Shown here piece by piece: positions 52,530-58,926 of a stretch of 64,000 nucleotides of DNA (within the stretch, counting starts at the first letter, position 1; each line of letters opens with the position of its first letter). Where the stretch lies: the IMG/VR virus record IMGVR_UViG_3300017613_002552, positions 1-64,000 of that record; one strand, written 5' to 3'. The translations under genes were made by a program, and so were the position numbers. The notes under the pieces are model-generated. The model was not told the origin of the DNA, did no database searches, and saw nothing but the letters and a program-made list of their open reading frames with translations. The DNA comes from a virus.

Positions 52530-53308
52530 TCGGAATAACCTGTGTTGCATACAACCAACCTGACCTTCTCTTGAAGATGGCAAGAACGGCGAGCGAGAGT
52601 GGGCACCCTATTCGTTTCTACATTACCAGAACCTCAATGATCCCACAGGTAACTCTAGCTTGCGATGAAATACTTGAGAAATACGATGCAGTTGTCGATG
52701 GAAGCGGCAAAAATATTGGCGTCTCTCGCTGCTGGAACAACAACCTGATCAAGATGCAAGAGGACGAATGCGAGTTCATGATGGTCGTCAACGACGATAT
52801 CTGGTTTGAACCGGGCGACGTTGACTTACTCATCTCGGCTGCGCTTGCACACAGAGACAACTACGCCATCCAGTGCGCAGGCCCCAACCTTACCCTGAAT
52901 GCCCGTGTTGGAGATCATGGCTTCTCGTGTGTAGTTTTCAACCCAATTGCCCTGGAAACACTTGGCTATTTCGATGAAAACTTCTTCCCTGCCTACAATG
53001 AAGATGTTGACTATGCGTACCGGGCCGGTCTCGCCGGTCTTGTTGCTCATATCGAACCAAACACACAGGTTCATCATGTTGGAAGTGCCGCGATTCAGAC
53101 AAATAGCAAGCTGGCAAATCAAAACCACCGGACCCACGGACTAAATGACCAATACTGGACGAGAAAGTGGGGGTGTTCCAAGGGCGGGAAGGGCCACTCT
53201 CGCCCATTCAATAACCAGGAATTTCACCCATACTACATCTCAATAGAAAGCAGACACGAACCATATCCCGGTTTCAATAGGGCAGATCGGGAAGTAGTCG
53301 TAATTTAG
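52526..53308 (+). CDS. Glycosyltransferase, GT2-like (GT-A fold)
   Basis: 260 residues, GTG in the GTGA overlap. N-terminal IGITCVAYNQPDLLLKMA is the nucleotide-sugar start, FMMVVNDDIWFEPGDVDLL holds the DxD-like metal motif, and GYFDENFFPAYNEDVDYAYRAGLAG carries the acidic ED acceptor/base motif with the conserved E-D-x-D-Y-R order of family 2 enzymes. A GT2 that transfers one sugar to DNA, protein or glycan is likely; the acceptor is not known. First enzyme of a sugar cluster. Confidence 0.8.
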   Translation: MIGITCVAYNQPDLLLKMARTASESGHPIRFYITRTSMIPQVTLACDEILEKYDAVVDGSGKNIGVSRCWNNNLIKMQEDECEFMMVVNDDIWFEPGDVDLLISAALAHRDNYAIQCAGPNLTLNARVGDHGFSCVVFNPIALETLGYFDENFFPAYNEDVDYAYRAGLAGLVAHIEPNTQVHHVGSAAIQTNSKLANQNHRTHGLNDQYWTRKWGCSKGGKGHSRPFNNQEFHPYYISIESRHEPYPGFNRADREVVVI

Positions 53309-53322
53309 AAAGGAGAAGACAG

Positions 53323-54543
53323 ATGGTTTGCCGTATTTGTAGTGGGAGCCTAATGACCTCCCTAGACCTCGGAGAAATTTATCCTTCCGCTTTTGTAGAC
53401 GGCTCTTTTCTTGGGCAACCAAAAAGGCTCACTCTGACAAGGTGCTCCGATTGCGGGATCGCGCAACTCCTCGAAACAATAGACCCAGACAGGATGTACC
53501 GAAACTACTGGTATAAGTCCAGCCTCAACAAGACAATGCTCGACGCACTCAAGGATATTGTCGGCGGGGCACTCGAAGTGTTCAACTTCCCGCTGCACGA
53601 AAAAATGGTGGTGGTAGATATTGGCGCAAATGATGGCTCGATGCTCTCGATGTTCCCGGACAGCTATGTGAAGATAGGATTTGACCCTGCAAAGAACCTC
53701 GCGTCTGAAGCAGATGAAAAATGCGATGTCTTCATAAACGACTACTTCTCAGCGAGTGCCTACCCACTTAAAGTAAAAGCAGATATCATCACGGCAATCG
53801 CAATGTTCTATGATTTGGATGACCCCTATACATTTCTGCGCGATGTCAAAGAAATTCTCGCAGAAGAAGGGGTTTTCATTGTCCAAATGACCGATCTCTT
53901 CTCCATGCTCAAGGCAAATGCCTTCGACAATATTTGCCACGAGCACCTTGTTTACTACTCACTTGAAAACATGATGAATCTGATGAATAGCATTGACCTT
54001 CGAGTGTTCGATGTGGAATACAATGAGGTAAACGGTGGCTCGCTAAGGGCTTATATCTGTCACATGGGCAGCAGTAGAAAAACTAAAGAATGTGTCAATG
54101 TTGCCCTTGCAGTGGAAGACGAATACTTGGACCTATGGCACGATCCAATAGGAGCTTTTGCTTGCAGGGTAAACACGGCGAGAAAAGGGTTGGCCTCCTT
54201 CCTGCACTCCTCGGCAAGTGCGGGGAAGGTAATTTACGGCCTCGGAGCATCTACAAAGGGGAACACGCTGCTCCAGGCTTTCAACCTCGGCAGACCGGTT
54301 ATCAGAGCGATTGCAGAAGTGAACCCCGACAAATTTGGCCTAAGAACAATTGGCAGCGATATCCCAATCATACCAGAACCACAAGCAATTGGCGATGGCC
54401 CAGATATGTTCCTCGTGCTCCCCTGGCACTTTAGGGACTTCTTTATCAAAGAATTTGGCAGCTACCTTTCGATGGGCGGATCACTCGTTTTTCCGCTCCC
54501 GACCCCACAAATAGTAACAGCGAATGGAGTATACAACCTATGA
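53323..54543 (+). CDS. Sugar C-methyltransferase-like SAM enzyme
   Basis: 406 residues, three parts as in TylCIII/NovU-type C-methyltransferases: N-terminal zinc site (CRICSGSLMTSLDLG ... CSDCGIAQL), central Rossmann domain (MVVVDIGANDGSML, binding SAM), and C-terminal methyltransf_14-like domain (VIYGLGASTKGNTLLQAF). In the family it adds a methyl to the carbon ring of a nucleotide-linked keto-sugar. Together with the adjacent transferases it points to a modified sugar put on a phage or host glycan. Confidence 0.75.
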   Translation: MVCRICSGSLMTSLDLGEIYPSAFVDGSFLGQPKRLTLTRCSDCGIAQLLETIDPDRMYRNYWYKSSLNKTMLDALKDIVGGALEVFNFPLHEKMVVVDIGANDGSMLSMFPDSYVKIGFDPAKNLASEADEKCDVFINDYFSASAYPLKVKADIITAIAMFYDLDDPYTFLRDVKEILAEEGVFIVQMTDLFSMLKANAFDNICHEHLVYYSLENMMNLMNSIDLRVFDVEYNEVNGGSLRAYICHMGSSRKTKECVNVALAVEDEYLDLWHDPIGAFACRVNTARKGLASFLHSSASAGKVIYGLGASTKGNTLLQAFNLGRPVIRAIAEVNPDKFGLRTIGSDIPIIPEPQAIGDGPDMFLVLPWHFRDFFIKEFGSYLSMGGSLVFPLPTPQIVTANGVYNL

Positions 54544-54773
54544 GCAGCATTGCAGAAAAGTCAACCGCAACCCTGATTGACGAACTGATCACCACGAGCA
54601 TGAAGTGCTGGAACGCCCAAGAGAAGGTCGTGGCTGGCGGCGATGACAAGGAAGTAGCAGAAGCGGCGAAAGAGGCGCAAGAAACCAACGCTCGCCGCAA
54701 CAAACTAATCCGAGCCATAGATAGGCGTCTTGGTGAGGAAGAAAGGACACAACTAGGTAAAACCTATGGCTAA
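54540..54773 (+). CDS. Small helical hypothetical protein
   Basis: 77 residues beginning in an ATGA overlap. Alpha-helical, charged (VAEAAKEAQETNARRNKLIRAIDRRLG). Not recognised. Embedded between sugar enzymes and overlaps the next gene by 8 bases. Confidence 0.5.
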   Translation: MSSIAEKSTATLIDELITTSMKCWNAQEKVVAGGDDKEVAEAAKEAQETNARRNKLIRAIDRRLGEEERTQLGKTYG

Positions 54774-55527
54774 ATTCGCAGTTACCCATCCAGGAAAAAT
54801 TGGAGACACGCTTTTTGCCCTTCACGTCGCTCGTTCTGTATCAGAATCAAGGGGGTGCGAACCAGTTGACTTCTACACATCGTCCTACTGCACTCCGCTG
54901 AAGAGGCTCTTTGAGTACCAGGATCATATCGAGGAACTTATAGTGCCAGACGGCTATGTGATCGAGCGGATGGACATGGGGGTCCAGCCCTGGCGGATGA
55001 CCGTGCCCAACAAATACGAGACTGTCTACCACCTTGGCTTCCGAAAAGTGCCCAACACTACCCTTCATTTCTTTATGGCCGACAGCATTGGAATCCAGCG
55101 ACCAGAAATCTTCTACAAGTACCCAGAAGACTTTCCCGCACCAGAAGAACCATATATGATCGTTGCACCAAGGGGCGAAACAACCTTCAAGGGGCTCTTC
55201 TATGACGTAATCGCAAAGTCCCCAATCAAAACAGTACAGATCGGCGGCAAATGGGAGTTCATTGGCGGCGGGGAAAAGACTATCGATATGACAGGTACGG
55301 ACTTTCTCGAAACAGCAACCCTCCTAGCCCACGCAACTGCCTTCGTTGGCCTCATGTCTAGCCAGCTTGTTTTGGCGAATGGGTTTGACATACCAAAGGT
55401 TGCCCCACACGATGGACGCTCATGGGATATGACTCATGTGGCTTACTCGCCAACAAACTTCTACCCTGTCAATCCAACAGCAGAGCAAGTCATCGAGATT
55501 GCAATGAGCAGGAGCGAAGAAGGATGA
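54766..55527 (+). CDS. Glycosyltransferase, GT9 heptosyltransferase-like
   Basis: 253 residues. HPGKIGDTLFALHVARSVSE matches the GT9 N-terminal loop; VAPRGETTFKGLFYDVI and ATLLAHATAFVGLMSSQLVLANGF match the C-terminal donor site, where relatives read DSG-H-A-A. GT9 enzymes add heptose or similar sugars to lipopolysaccharide cores or to protein in phages and bacteria. The protein is shorter than typical GT9 (about 330). The target is not known. Confidence 0.65.
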   Translation: MAKFAVTHPGKIGDTLFALHVARSVSESRGCEPVDFYTSSYCTPLKRLFEYQDHIEELIVPDGYVIERMDMGVQPWRMTVPNKYETVYHLGFRKVPNTTLHFFMADSIGIQRPEIFYKYPEDFPAPEEPYMIVAPRGETTFKGLFYDVIAKSPIKTVQIGGKWEFIGGGEKTIDMTGTDFLETATLLAHATAFVGLMSSQLVLANGFDIPKVAPHDGRSWDMTHVAYSPTNFYPVNPTAEQVIEIAMSRSEEG

Positions 55528-56252
55528 TCTATTCAAAAACGCTGCACCCAATGGACTATGATTATCTTACAGTTGAAAAAATGAAGCTGGCAGAGGTCGG
55601 AAGAATGCTTGGAACTGTGCAGCACCGATTTGAACACAAGCACCGGGCGTGGGAATACGGGATGGTCATGTCGGCAATTTCTCAAGTGGAGGGAGAGCGC
55701 ATCCTAGATGTCGGCGGAGGAGGTTCTGTCTTCGCCGTCGCCGAGGCAGGCAGGGGCTACAATACTGTCCAGGTTGATCCTGGCGATGTTGGCTCCTGGA
55801 TAGAAAGGCAATCCTCGCTCCTGACAGACCCATCAACTCTAAGGCATATCCAAAAAGACTTCATGGCGCTCAATGCTGAAGAACTCGAATGGAAACCGGA
55901 CTTTGTTACTTGTATATCTGTACTGGAGCACGTACCAGATGATACCCCTTTCTTCCTGAAGCTCCTTGATTTCGTTAGCGATGGAGGGCTCTTGGCCCTA
56001 ACTGTTGATTTCCATCCATCCGGCGAGAGCATGGTTGGTGGACACATACGAACCTACAACCAAGAAGCTCTCTACAGAATGTATCAACTCGCCAAAGAGC
56101 GCGGCTTTGAGTGGTTTGTAACAAAGCCGCGCCATCTACTCGAAGATCGGAGCAGAGAGAAATTTGACTACGCCTACTTTGACACCCACGTCAACAACTA
56201 CAATTTCGCCTCACTCATCTTACGAAGGGAAACTTCATCGGAGAAAAAGTGA
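55524..56252 (+). CDS. Class I SAM-dependent methyltransferase
   Basis: 242 residues from ATG 55524 in an ATGA overlap. SAM-binding loop ERILDVGGGGSVFAVAEAG, post-II NTVQVDPGD, and FVTCISVLEHVPDDTPFF form the methyltransf_11/23 pattern. No targeting domain, so substrate unknown; last in the sugar cluster, it may methylate the attached sugar. The CGGCGAGAG copy at 56021 lies in it. Confidence 0.7.
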   Translation: MIYSKTLHPMDYDYLTVEKMKLAEVGRMLGTVQHRFEHKHRAWEYGMVMSAISQVEGERILDVGGGGSVFAVAEAGRGYNTVQVDPGDVGSWIERQSSLLTDPSTLRHIQKDFMALNAEELEWKPDFVTCISVLEHVPDDTPFFLKLLDFVSDGGLLALTVDFHPSGESMVGGHIRTYNQEALYRMYQLAKERGFEWFVTKPRHLLEDRSREKFDYAYFDTHVNNYNFASLILRRETSSEKK

Positions 56253-56257
56253 ATAAT
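56230..56257 (+). promoter_or_regulatory. Candidate phage promoter, AAACTT-N14-TGAATAAT (copy 3)
   Basis: AAACTT 56230-56235 and TGAATAAT 56250-56257, spacing 14, same as copies 1 and 2. The left box lies in the methyltransferase gene end and the right box covers its stop codon. Transcription would begin just upstream of a 15-codon open frame with a strong ribosome site. Confidence 0.5.
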
Positions 56258-56273
56258 AGGGTAGTAGGAGGAA

Positions 56274-56321
56274 ATGAAAACAAAACAGCCAATGCTTTGT
56301 AATGACACCCTTGACACCTAG
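56274..56321 (+). CDS. Possible 15-codon leader peptide
   Basis: ATG 56274 follows TAGTAGGAGGAA, a strong ribosome site at good spacing; 15 codons (MKTKQPMLCNDTLDT) to TAG 56319. It is located between the AAACTT-type promoter and the sigma-70 promoter of the second short-RNA cassette, whose -35 box overlaps its end. Translating it could disturb or protect the following RNA. Confidence 0.35.
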   Translation: MKTKQPMLCNDTLDT

Positions 56322-56339
56322 TATCTATGGTGGTATAAT
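56311..56339 (+). promoter_or_regulatory. Strong sigma-70 promoter (short-RNA cassette 2)
   Basis: TTGACA 56311-56316, 17-base spacer, TATAAT 56334-56339. The bases after -10 share CACT---TTCT-CT with cassette 1 at the same distance. A terminator follows within 35 bases of the expected start. Confidence 0.85.
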
Positions 56340-56344
56340 GTAGG

Positions 56345-56416
56345 CACTCCTTTCTCCTCCTTGTGAGGAATGGCGGCGGGTACTTGCATGGTGTTCCCGC
56401 CGCCAGTTTTTCTTTT
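56345..56416 (+). ncRNA. Short terminated RNA (cassette 2)
   Basis: From the expected start near 56346 to the T run. It begins with CACTCCTTTCTCCTCCTTG, a pyrimidine stretch that includes TCCTCC, complementary to Shine-Dalgarno sites, then ends in the terminator hairpin. About 70 bases, similar in size and design to cassette 1. It could act as a small antisense or titrating RNA, or as an attenuated leader of the gene at 56437. Confidence 0.55.
56371..56416 (+). terminator. Rho-independent terminator of cassette 2
   Basis: Perfect 10-bp GC-rich stem TGGCGGCGGG/CCCGCCGCCA, 15-base loop, then GTTTTTCTTTT. It is among the strongest terminators in the window and stands only 20 bases before the next gene's start region. 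Confidence 0.9.
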
Positions 56417-56436
56417 GATTTCTCAGGAGATTGAAG

Positions 56437-56766
56437 ATGCGCCGTTCCCAAACGGCCAATAGAATACAGCGAAAGAATCGGCCTTCTCATCAGGTTGGTT
56501 GTACTGTTGGCGCTTCGCTGGCCGCCAATGGTCTTGGGAGCCAGCCTGTTGAGAGTGCCGATTTTTCGCATCTTGTGAACTGGATCAACAAAGAAAAGGA
56601 AGAGCCACCTTGGAATACTCGCCGACTGTTATGGTTCTGGGATGGCAGCCTTGCACACCTTGGGCACTACTTTGGATACGGTGTGTGGTTTGGTAGTACA
56701 AAAACATTCAGCACTTTCACTCATTGGGCAGAGGTAGGGCAACCAAGTCCGCCCACTACAGAATAA
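56437..56766 (+). CDS. Hypothetical protein
   Basis: 109 residues from ATG 56437 after CAGGAG. Basic N-terminus (MRRSQTANRIQRKNRPSH), hydrophilic middle, C-terminal Trp/Phe-rich run (RRLLWFWDGSLAHLGHYFGYGVWFG). No family recognised. Expression must come from readthrough of the terminator or from an upstream promoter. Confidence 0.5.
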   Translation: MRRSQTANRIQRKNRPSHQVGCTVGASLAANGLGSQPVESADFSHLVNWINKEKEEPPWNTRRLLWFWDGSLAHLGHYFGYGVWFGSTKTFSTFTHWAEVGQPSPPTTE

Positions 56767-56775
56767 GGAGGTACT

Positions 56776-57354
56776 ATGTTCTACGATTTGAATGGCGTGG
56801 AGATGGACCAAGAAGAAGTACTCAGGATGTTCAAGGTGCAAGAAATTGATCAGAATGAAGATGCCAAGTTCAGAGTCCTCCGCCTGGACTGGGAAAGAGG
56901 CACCGAGCCTGTCTTCACCGTGACAGTCATTGACAAAAACGGGGAGCCACTACCAAATATCGAGGCTGGCGTCCGTGCAGGACAAGGAAATCAAGTAGCA
57001 CGCTTCAAAAAGACTGGCGATGATGGCAAAGCTAAATTTCCGATGAGTAAAGACTTTCGCTACTCAGCATTTGATCAGAGAGGGACCGGCGCGGTTGGGA
57101 TAAGAACCTCCCCCTCAGAAACCTACAAGTCTGTTGGGTACGTCATGATTAAACCAAAAGGATCGCCCCAACGCTGGTTCAACATTACATTCCAGCAAGT
57201 CGGAGATAGCCCACCGGAACCTCCCCCAATAGAACCTCCTCCAATAGAACCTCCTCCAGAAGATAACTGGTCCATGCTCCTTGCAAAGCTCGATCACATT
57301 ATCACGCTTGTAGAAGAGCTTGTAGAAGAGCTTGTAGAAGAGCAGTGCGATTAA
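56776..57354 (+). CDS. Beta-sandwich protein with PPPIE and VEEL repeats
   Basis: 192 residues, ATG after AAGGAGG. Residues about 45-110 look like an Ig/carboxypeptidase-regulatory-like sandwich (VFTVTVIDKNGEPLPNIEAGVR; DDGKAKFPMSK). A proline hinge of three PPPIE/PPPED units (15-bp DNA repeat 57217-57261) joins it to an acidic coiled coil of three VEEL units (12-bp DNA repeat 57307-57342). Modular build suggests an adaptor or surface-binding protein; no signal peptide is visible. Confidence 0.55.
   Translation: MFYDLNGVEMDQEEVLRMFKVQEIDQNEDAKFRVLRLDWERGTEPVFTVTVIDKNGEPLPNIEAGVRAGQGNQVARFKKTGDDGKAKFPMSKDFRYSAFDQRGTGAVGIRTSPSETYKSVGYVMIKPKGSPQRWFNITFQQVGDSPPEPPPIEPPPIEPPPEDNWSMLLAKLDHIITLVEELVEELVEEQCD
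57217..57342 (+). repeat. Two short tandem repeats in one gene
   Basis: Three 15-bp units starting at 57217, 57232 and 57247 encode the proline hinge; three 12-bp units starting at 57307, 57319 and 57331 (CTTGTAGAAGAG) are exact. Both keep frame. Confidence 0.85.
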
Positions 57355-57390
57355 CAACATTTGTCAGTGCTGCCAGAACAGAGAGGTAAC

Positions 57391-57843
57391 ATGACTGCCA
57401 CAGATGTCTTTCATATCCTAGCCAAGAGATTCTGTTTACCTGAATGGGCTCTCCTTTATGAGGTTCGCCTTGGCACCGGGTATGTCAGGCCGTGGCGCAA
57501 TGAAAACTTTGAACAGCGCATGGATGCTTTTGCAATCAACTGTTACCCATCCAAGGATCTCGTTCGCATTGCATTTGAAATCAAGGTTTCGAGATCTGAT
57601 TATCTGCGAGAGATCCGGAATCCTCAGAAGCGACAGGGGGCACTAGAGTTGAGCAATCAGTTCTATATTGTTGCTCCGCCAGGCATTGTCAGGGATGACC
57701 TACCCGACGATTGCGGGTACATAGAAGTCACGGACAAGGCCAGAGTAAAGATTCCCGCTCCCACGCGAGACATACCCGATCCACCGATGCGCTTTGTAGC
57801 ATCGCTGGTAAGACATGCCTTGCAGGTCAAACAGACTGCATAA
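57391..57843 (+). CDS. PD-(D/E)XK nuclease-like protein (MmcB-like)
   Basis: 150 residues from ATG 57391 after AGAGAGGTAAC. Core: RMDAFAI (acidic residue on the first strand), then RIAFEIKVSRSDYLREI (E-x-K on the next strand), followed by a helix and FYIVAPPGIV. This matches the MmcB/VRR-like PD-(D/E)XK pattern of DNA repair nucleases. Substrate unknown; a neighbour of accessory genes, not of the replication block. Confidence 0.6.
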   Translation: MTATDVFHILAKRFCLPEWALLYEVRLGTGYVRPWRNENFEQRMDAFAINCYPSKDLVRIAFEIKVSRSDYLREIRNPQKRQGALELSNQFYIVAPPGIVRDDLPDDCGYIEVTDKARVKIPAPTRDIPDPPMRFVASLVRHALQVKQTA

Positions 57844-57864
57844 TAACCAAATTAAGGAGGAAAC

Positions 57865-58071
57865 ATGGGGCAACCAATGTCATTTAAGAAAAAGCTGGCT
57901 CGTTGGATAGCAAACCATCTACCGAGCCGCGTAGTCTATTTCGCCGTCGTTCGTGCCTGGAACGAGGCGACAACTGGACGCTGGTCAGATACCGACGCAA
58001 CAGAAATCACGGTATCTGAAACGCTGTCCAGGTTACACGTCATCATTCGAGATGGGCAGGATACACAATAA
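57865..58071 (+). CDS. Small conserved phage protein
   Basis: 68 residues, ATG after AAGGAGGAAAC. FKKKLARWIANHLPSRVVYFAVVRAWNEATTGRWSDTD resembles a small protein I remember from actinobacterial phages (basic start, LP-R-VY-A-IR-W--ATTG-Y-D). Function unknown. This is a faint host hint, not proof. Confidence 0.55.
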   Translation: MGQPMSFKKKLARWIANHLPSRVVYFAVVRAWNEATTGRWSDTDATEITVSETLSRLHVIIRDGQDTQ

Positions 58072-58106
58072 CCATTATTGACACCGGGAGAAAAAGGAGG
58101 TAAGAA

Positions 58107-58454
58107 ATGAGCTTCCAGAAGGTGGAACAGAAACAGTTTTCGATGTGGACCAATGAAACAGATTGGGTGATCGCTTCTTCTAGGGAAGAAGCCCAGAAAG
58201 TACTTGCAGAACAGTACGGTTACGATTCCATTGAGAATTATTCCGCAGATTATCCCTCTGAAGATATGACCGTTCTGGATATGGAAGAACATTTCAGAAT
58301 GTGTGAAACAGACGGCGTTTGGTCATACGAATTGAAACGATCCGGCAACATATCAACCCCAGAAAGGTCATGGGTTTCCATTACTGCGCGTGTAAGCCAC
58401 TGGATTGATCACTTCGGACACAAACCAAAGTTCGTGGCATCAACTGAGTGGTAG
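58107..58454 (+). CDS. Hypothetical protein
   Basis: 115 residues, ATG after AAAAGGAGGTAAG. Compact: FSMWTNETDWVIASSREEAQKVLAEQYGY then acidic helix and C-terminal FGHKPKFVASTEW. Not recognised. The upstream TTGACA 58078 is too close to be its -35. Confidence 0.55.
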   Translation: MSFQKVEQKQFSMWTNETDWVIASSREEAQKVLAEQYGYDSIENYSADYPSEDMTVLDMEEHFRMCETDGVWSYELKRSGNISTPERSWVSITARVSHWIDHFGHKPKFVASTEW

Positions 58455-58517
58455 TAAGGCAGGGCGGCCATTGACAAACGTAATGAGGCAGGCTAATTAG
58501 TGTTATAAGGAGGTACT
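58455..58517 (+). promoter_or_regulatory. Possible weak promoter before small gene
   Basis: TTGACA at 58471-58476 is followed at 17 bases by TAATTA (58494-58499), a poor -10, and by TTATAA at 58502-58507 at a wrong distance. Only the -35 and the intergenic position support it. Confidence 0.25.
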
Positions 58518-58658
58518 GTGTCAATCTTTTTCGATATACTTGACCGCCGTTATCGTTATTTGGGGATTCTCACTGAGCCAGACGCCATAGGCAATAAATT
58601 AATCTGTTTTGGATTCTGGTGGTTCCACATCTACATAGATACCGGCGATAAATATTAA
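58518..58658 (+). CDS. Small aromatic protein
   Basis: 46 residues, GTG 58518 four bases after AAGGAGG (58507-58513). Rich in aromatics (FFDILDRRYRYLG; LICFGFWWFHIYID), possibly membrane-associated. The strong ribosome site is the main evidence. It fills a gap otherwise without a gene. Confidence 0.5.
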   Translation: MSIFFDILDRRYRYLGILTEPDAIGNKLICFGFWWFHIYIDTGDKY

Positions 58659-58690
58659 GCCAGTCAAGCGACCAGCAGAAAGAGGATAAA

Positions 58691-58894
58691 GTGCAAAAAC
58701 GAATTGAACTATTAGTCAAGCTGTTGGAATCAGAGGCAAAATCTGACAAGTTTATCGCAAGGGCTTGGAAGGCAGAAGGCTCTGCCCCCGGCGAGAGCCC
58801 GGAAGACCGCGAAAGCGAAATTGGATTCAAAGAAGGGGTCGCTCACGGGCTGGCTCACGCCTCTGCCCTCATTGAAGAATACCTACTCGATTAA
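58691..58894 (+). CDS. Small helical hypothetical protein
   Basis: 67 residues, GTG 58691 after AGAAAGAGGATAAA. Helical (IELLVKLLESEAKSDKFIARAW; EGVAHGLAHASALIEEYL) with an acidic loop. One CGGCGAGAG copy (58789) encodes part of PGESPED. Not recognised. Confidence 0.5.
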   Translation: MQKRIELLVKLLESEAKSDKFIARAWKAEGSAPGESPEDRESEIGFKEGVAHGLAHASALIEEYLLD

Positions 58895-58926
58895 CACGAC
58901 CAACAAGCAAGGAGACGAAGAAGAGA

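Larger units (their letters stand above)
49..58797 (+). repeat. Dispersed strand-biased nonamer CGGCGAGAG, 14 copies
   Basis: Exact copies start at 49, 8440, 14316, 15109, 15954, 22303, 24539, 30657, 37922, 38780, 42848, 45239, 56021 and 58789, all on the plus strand. Reading the plus strand for the reverse complement CTCTCGCCG gave none. About 0.25 copies per strand would be expected in 64 kb of random sequence. Eight copies lie in minus-strand genes and six in plus-strand genes, and they are read in different frames (SGER, GGER, PARV, AARE, SLAG, ALAD, SRRA), so neither codon usage nor a protein motif explains them. The span given is the first to the last copy; the function is unknown. Confidence 0.8.

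Noticed and set aside
58078-58106. TTGACA-17-TAAGAA promoter before the gene at 58107
   Set aside because: The -10 would overlap the ribosome site and put the start inside the gene.
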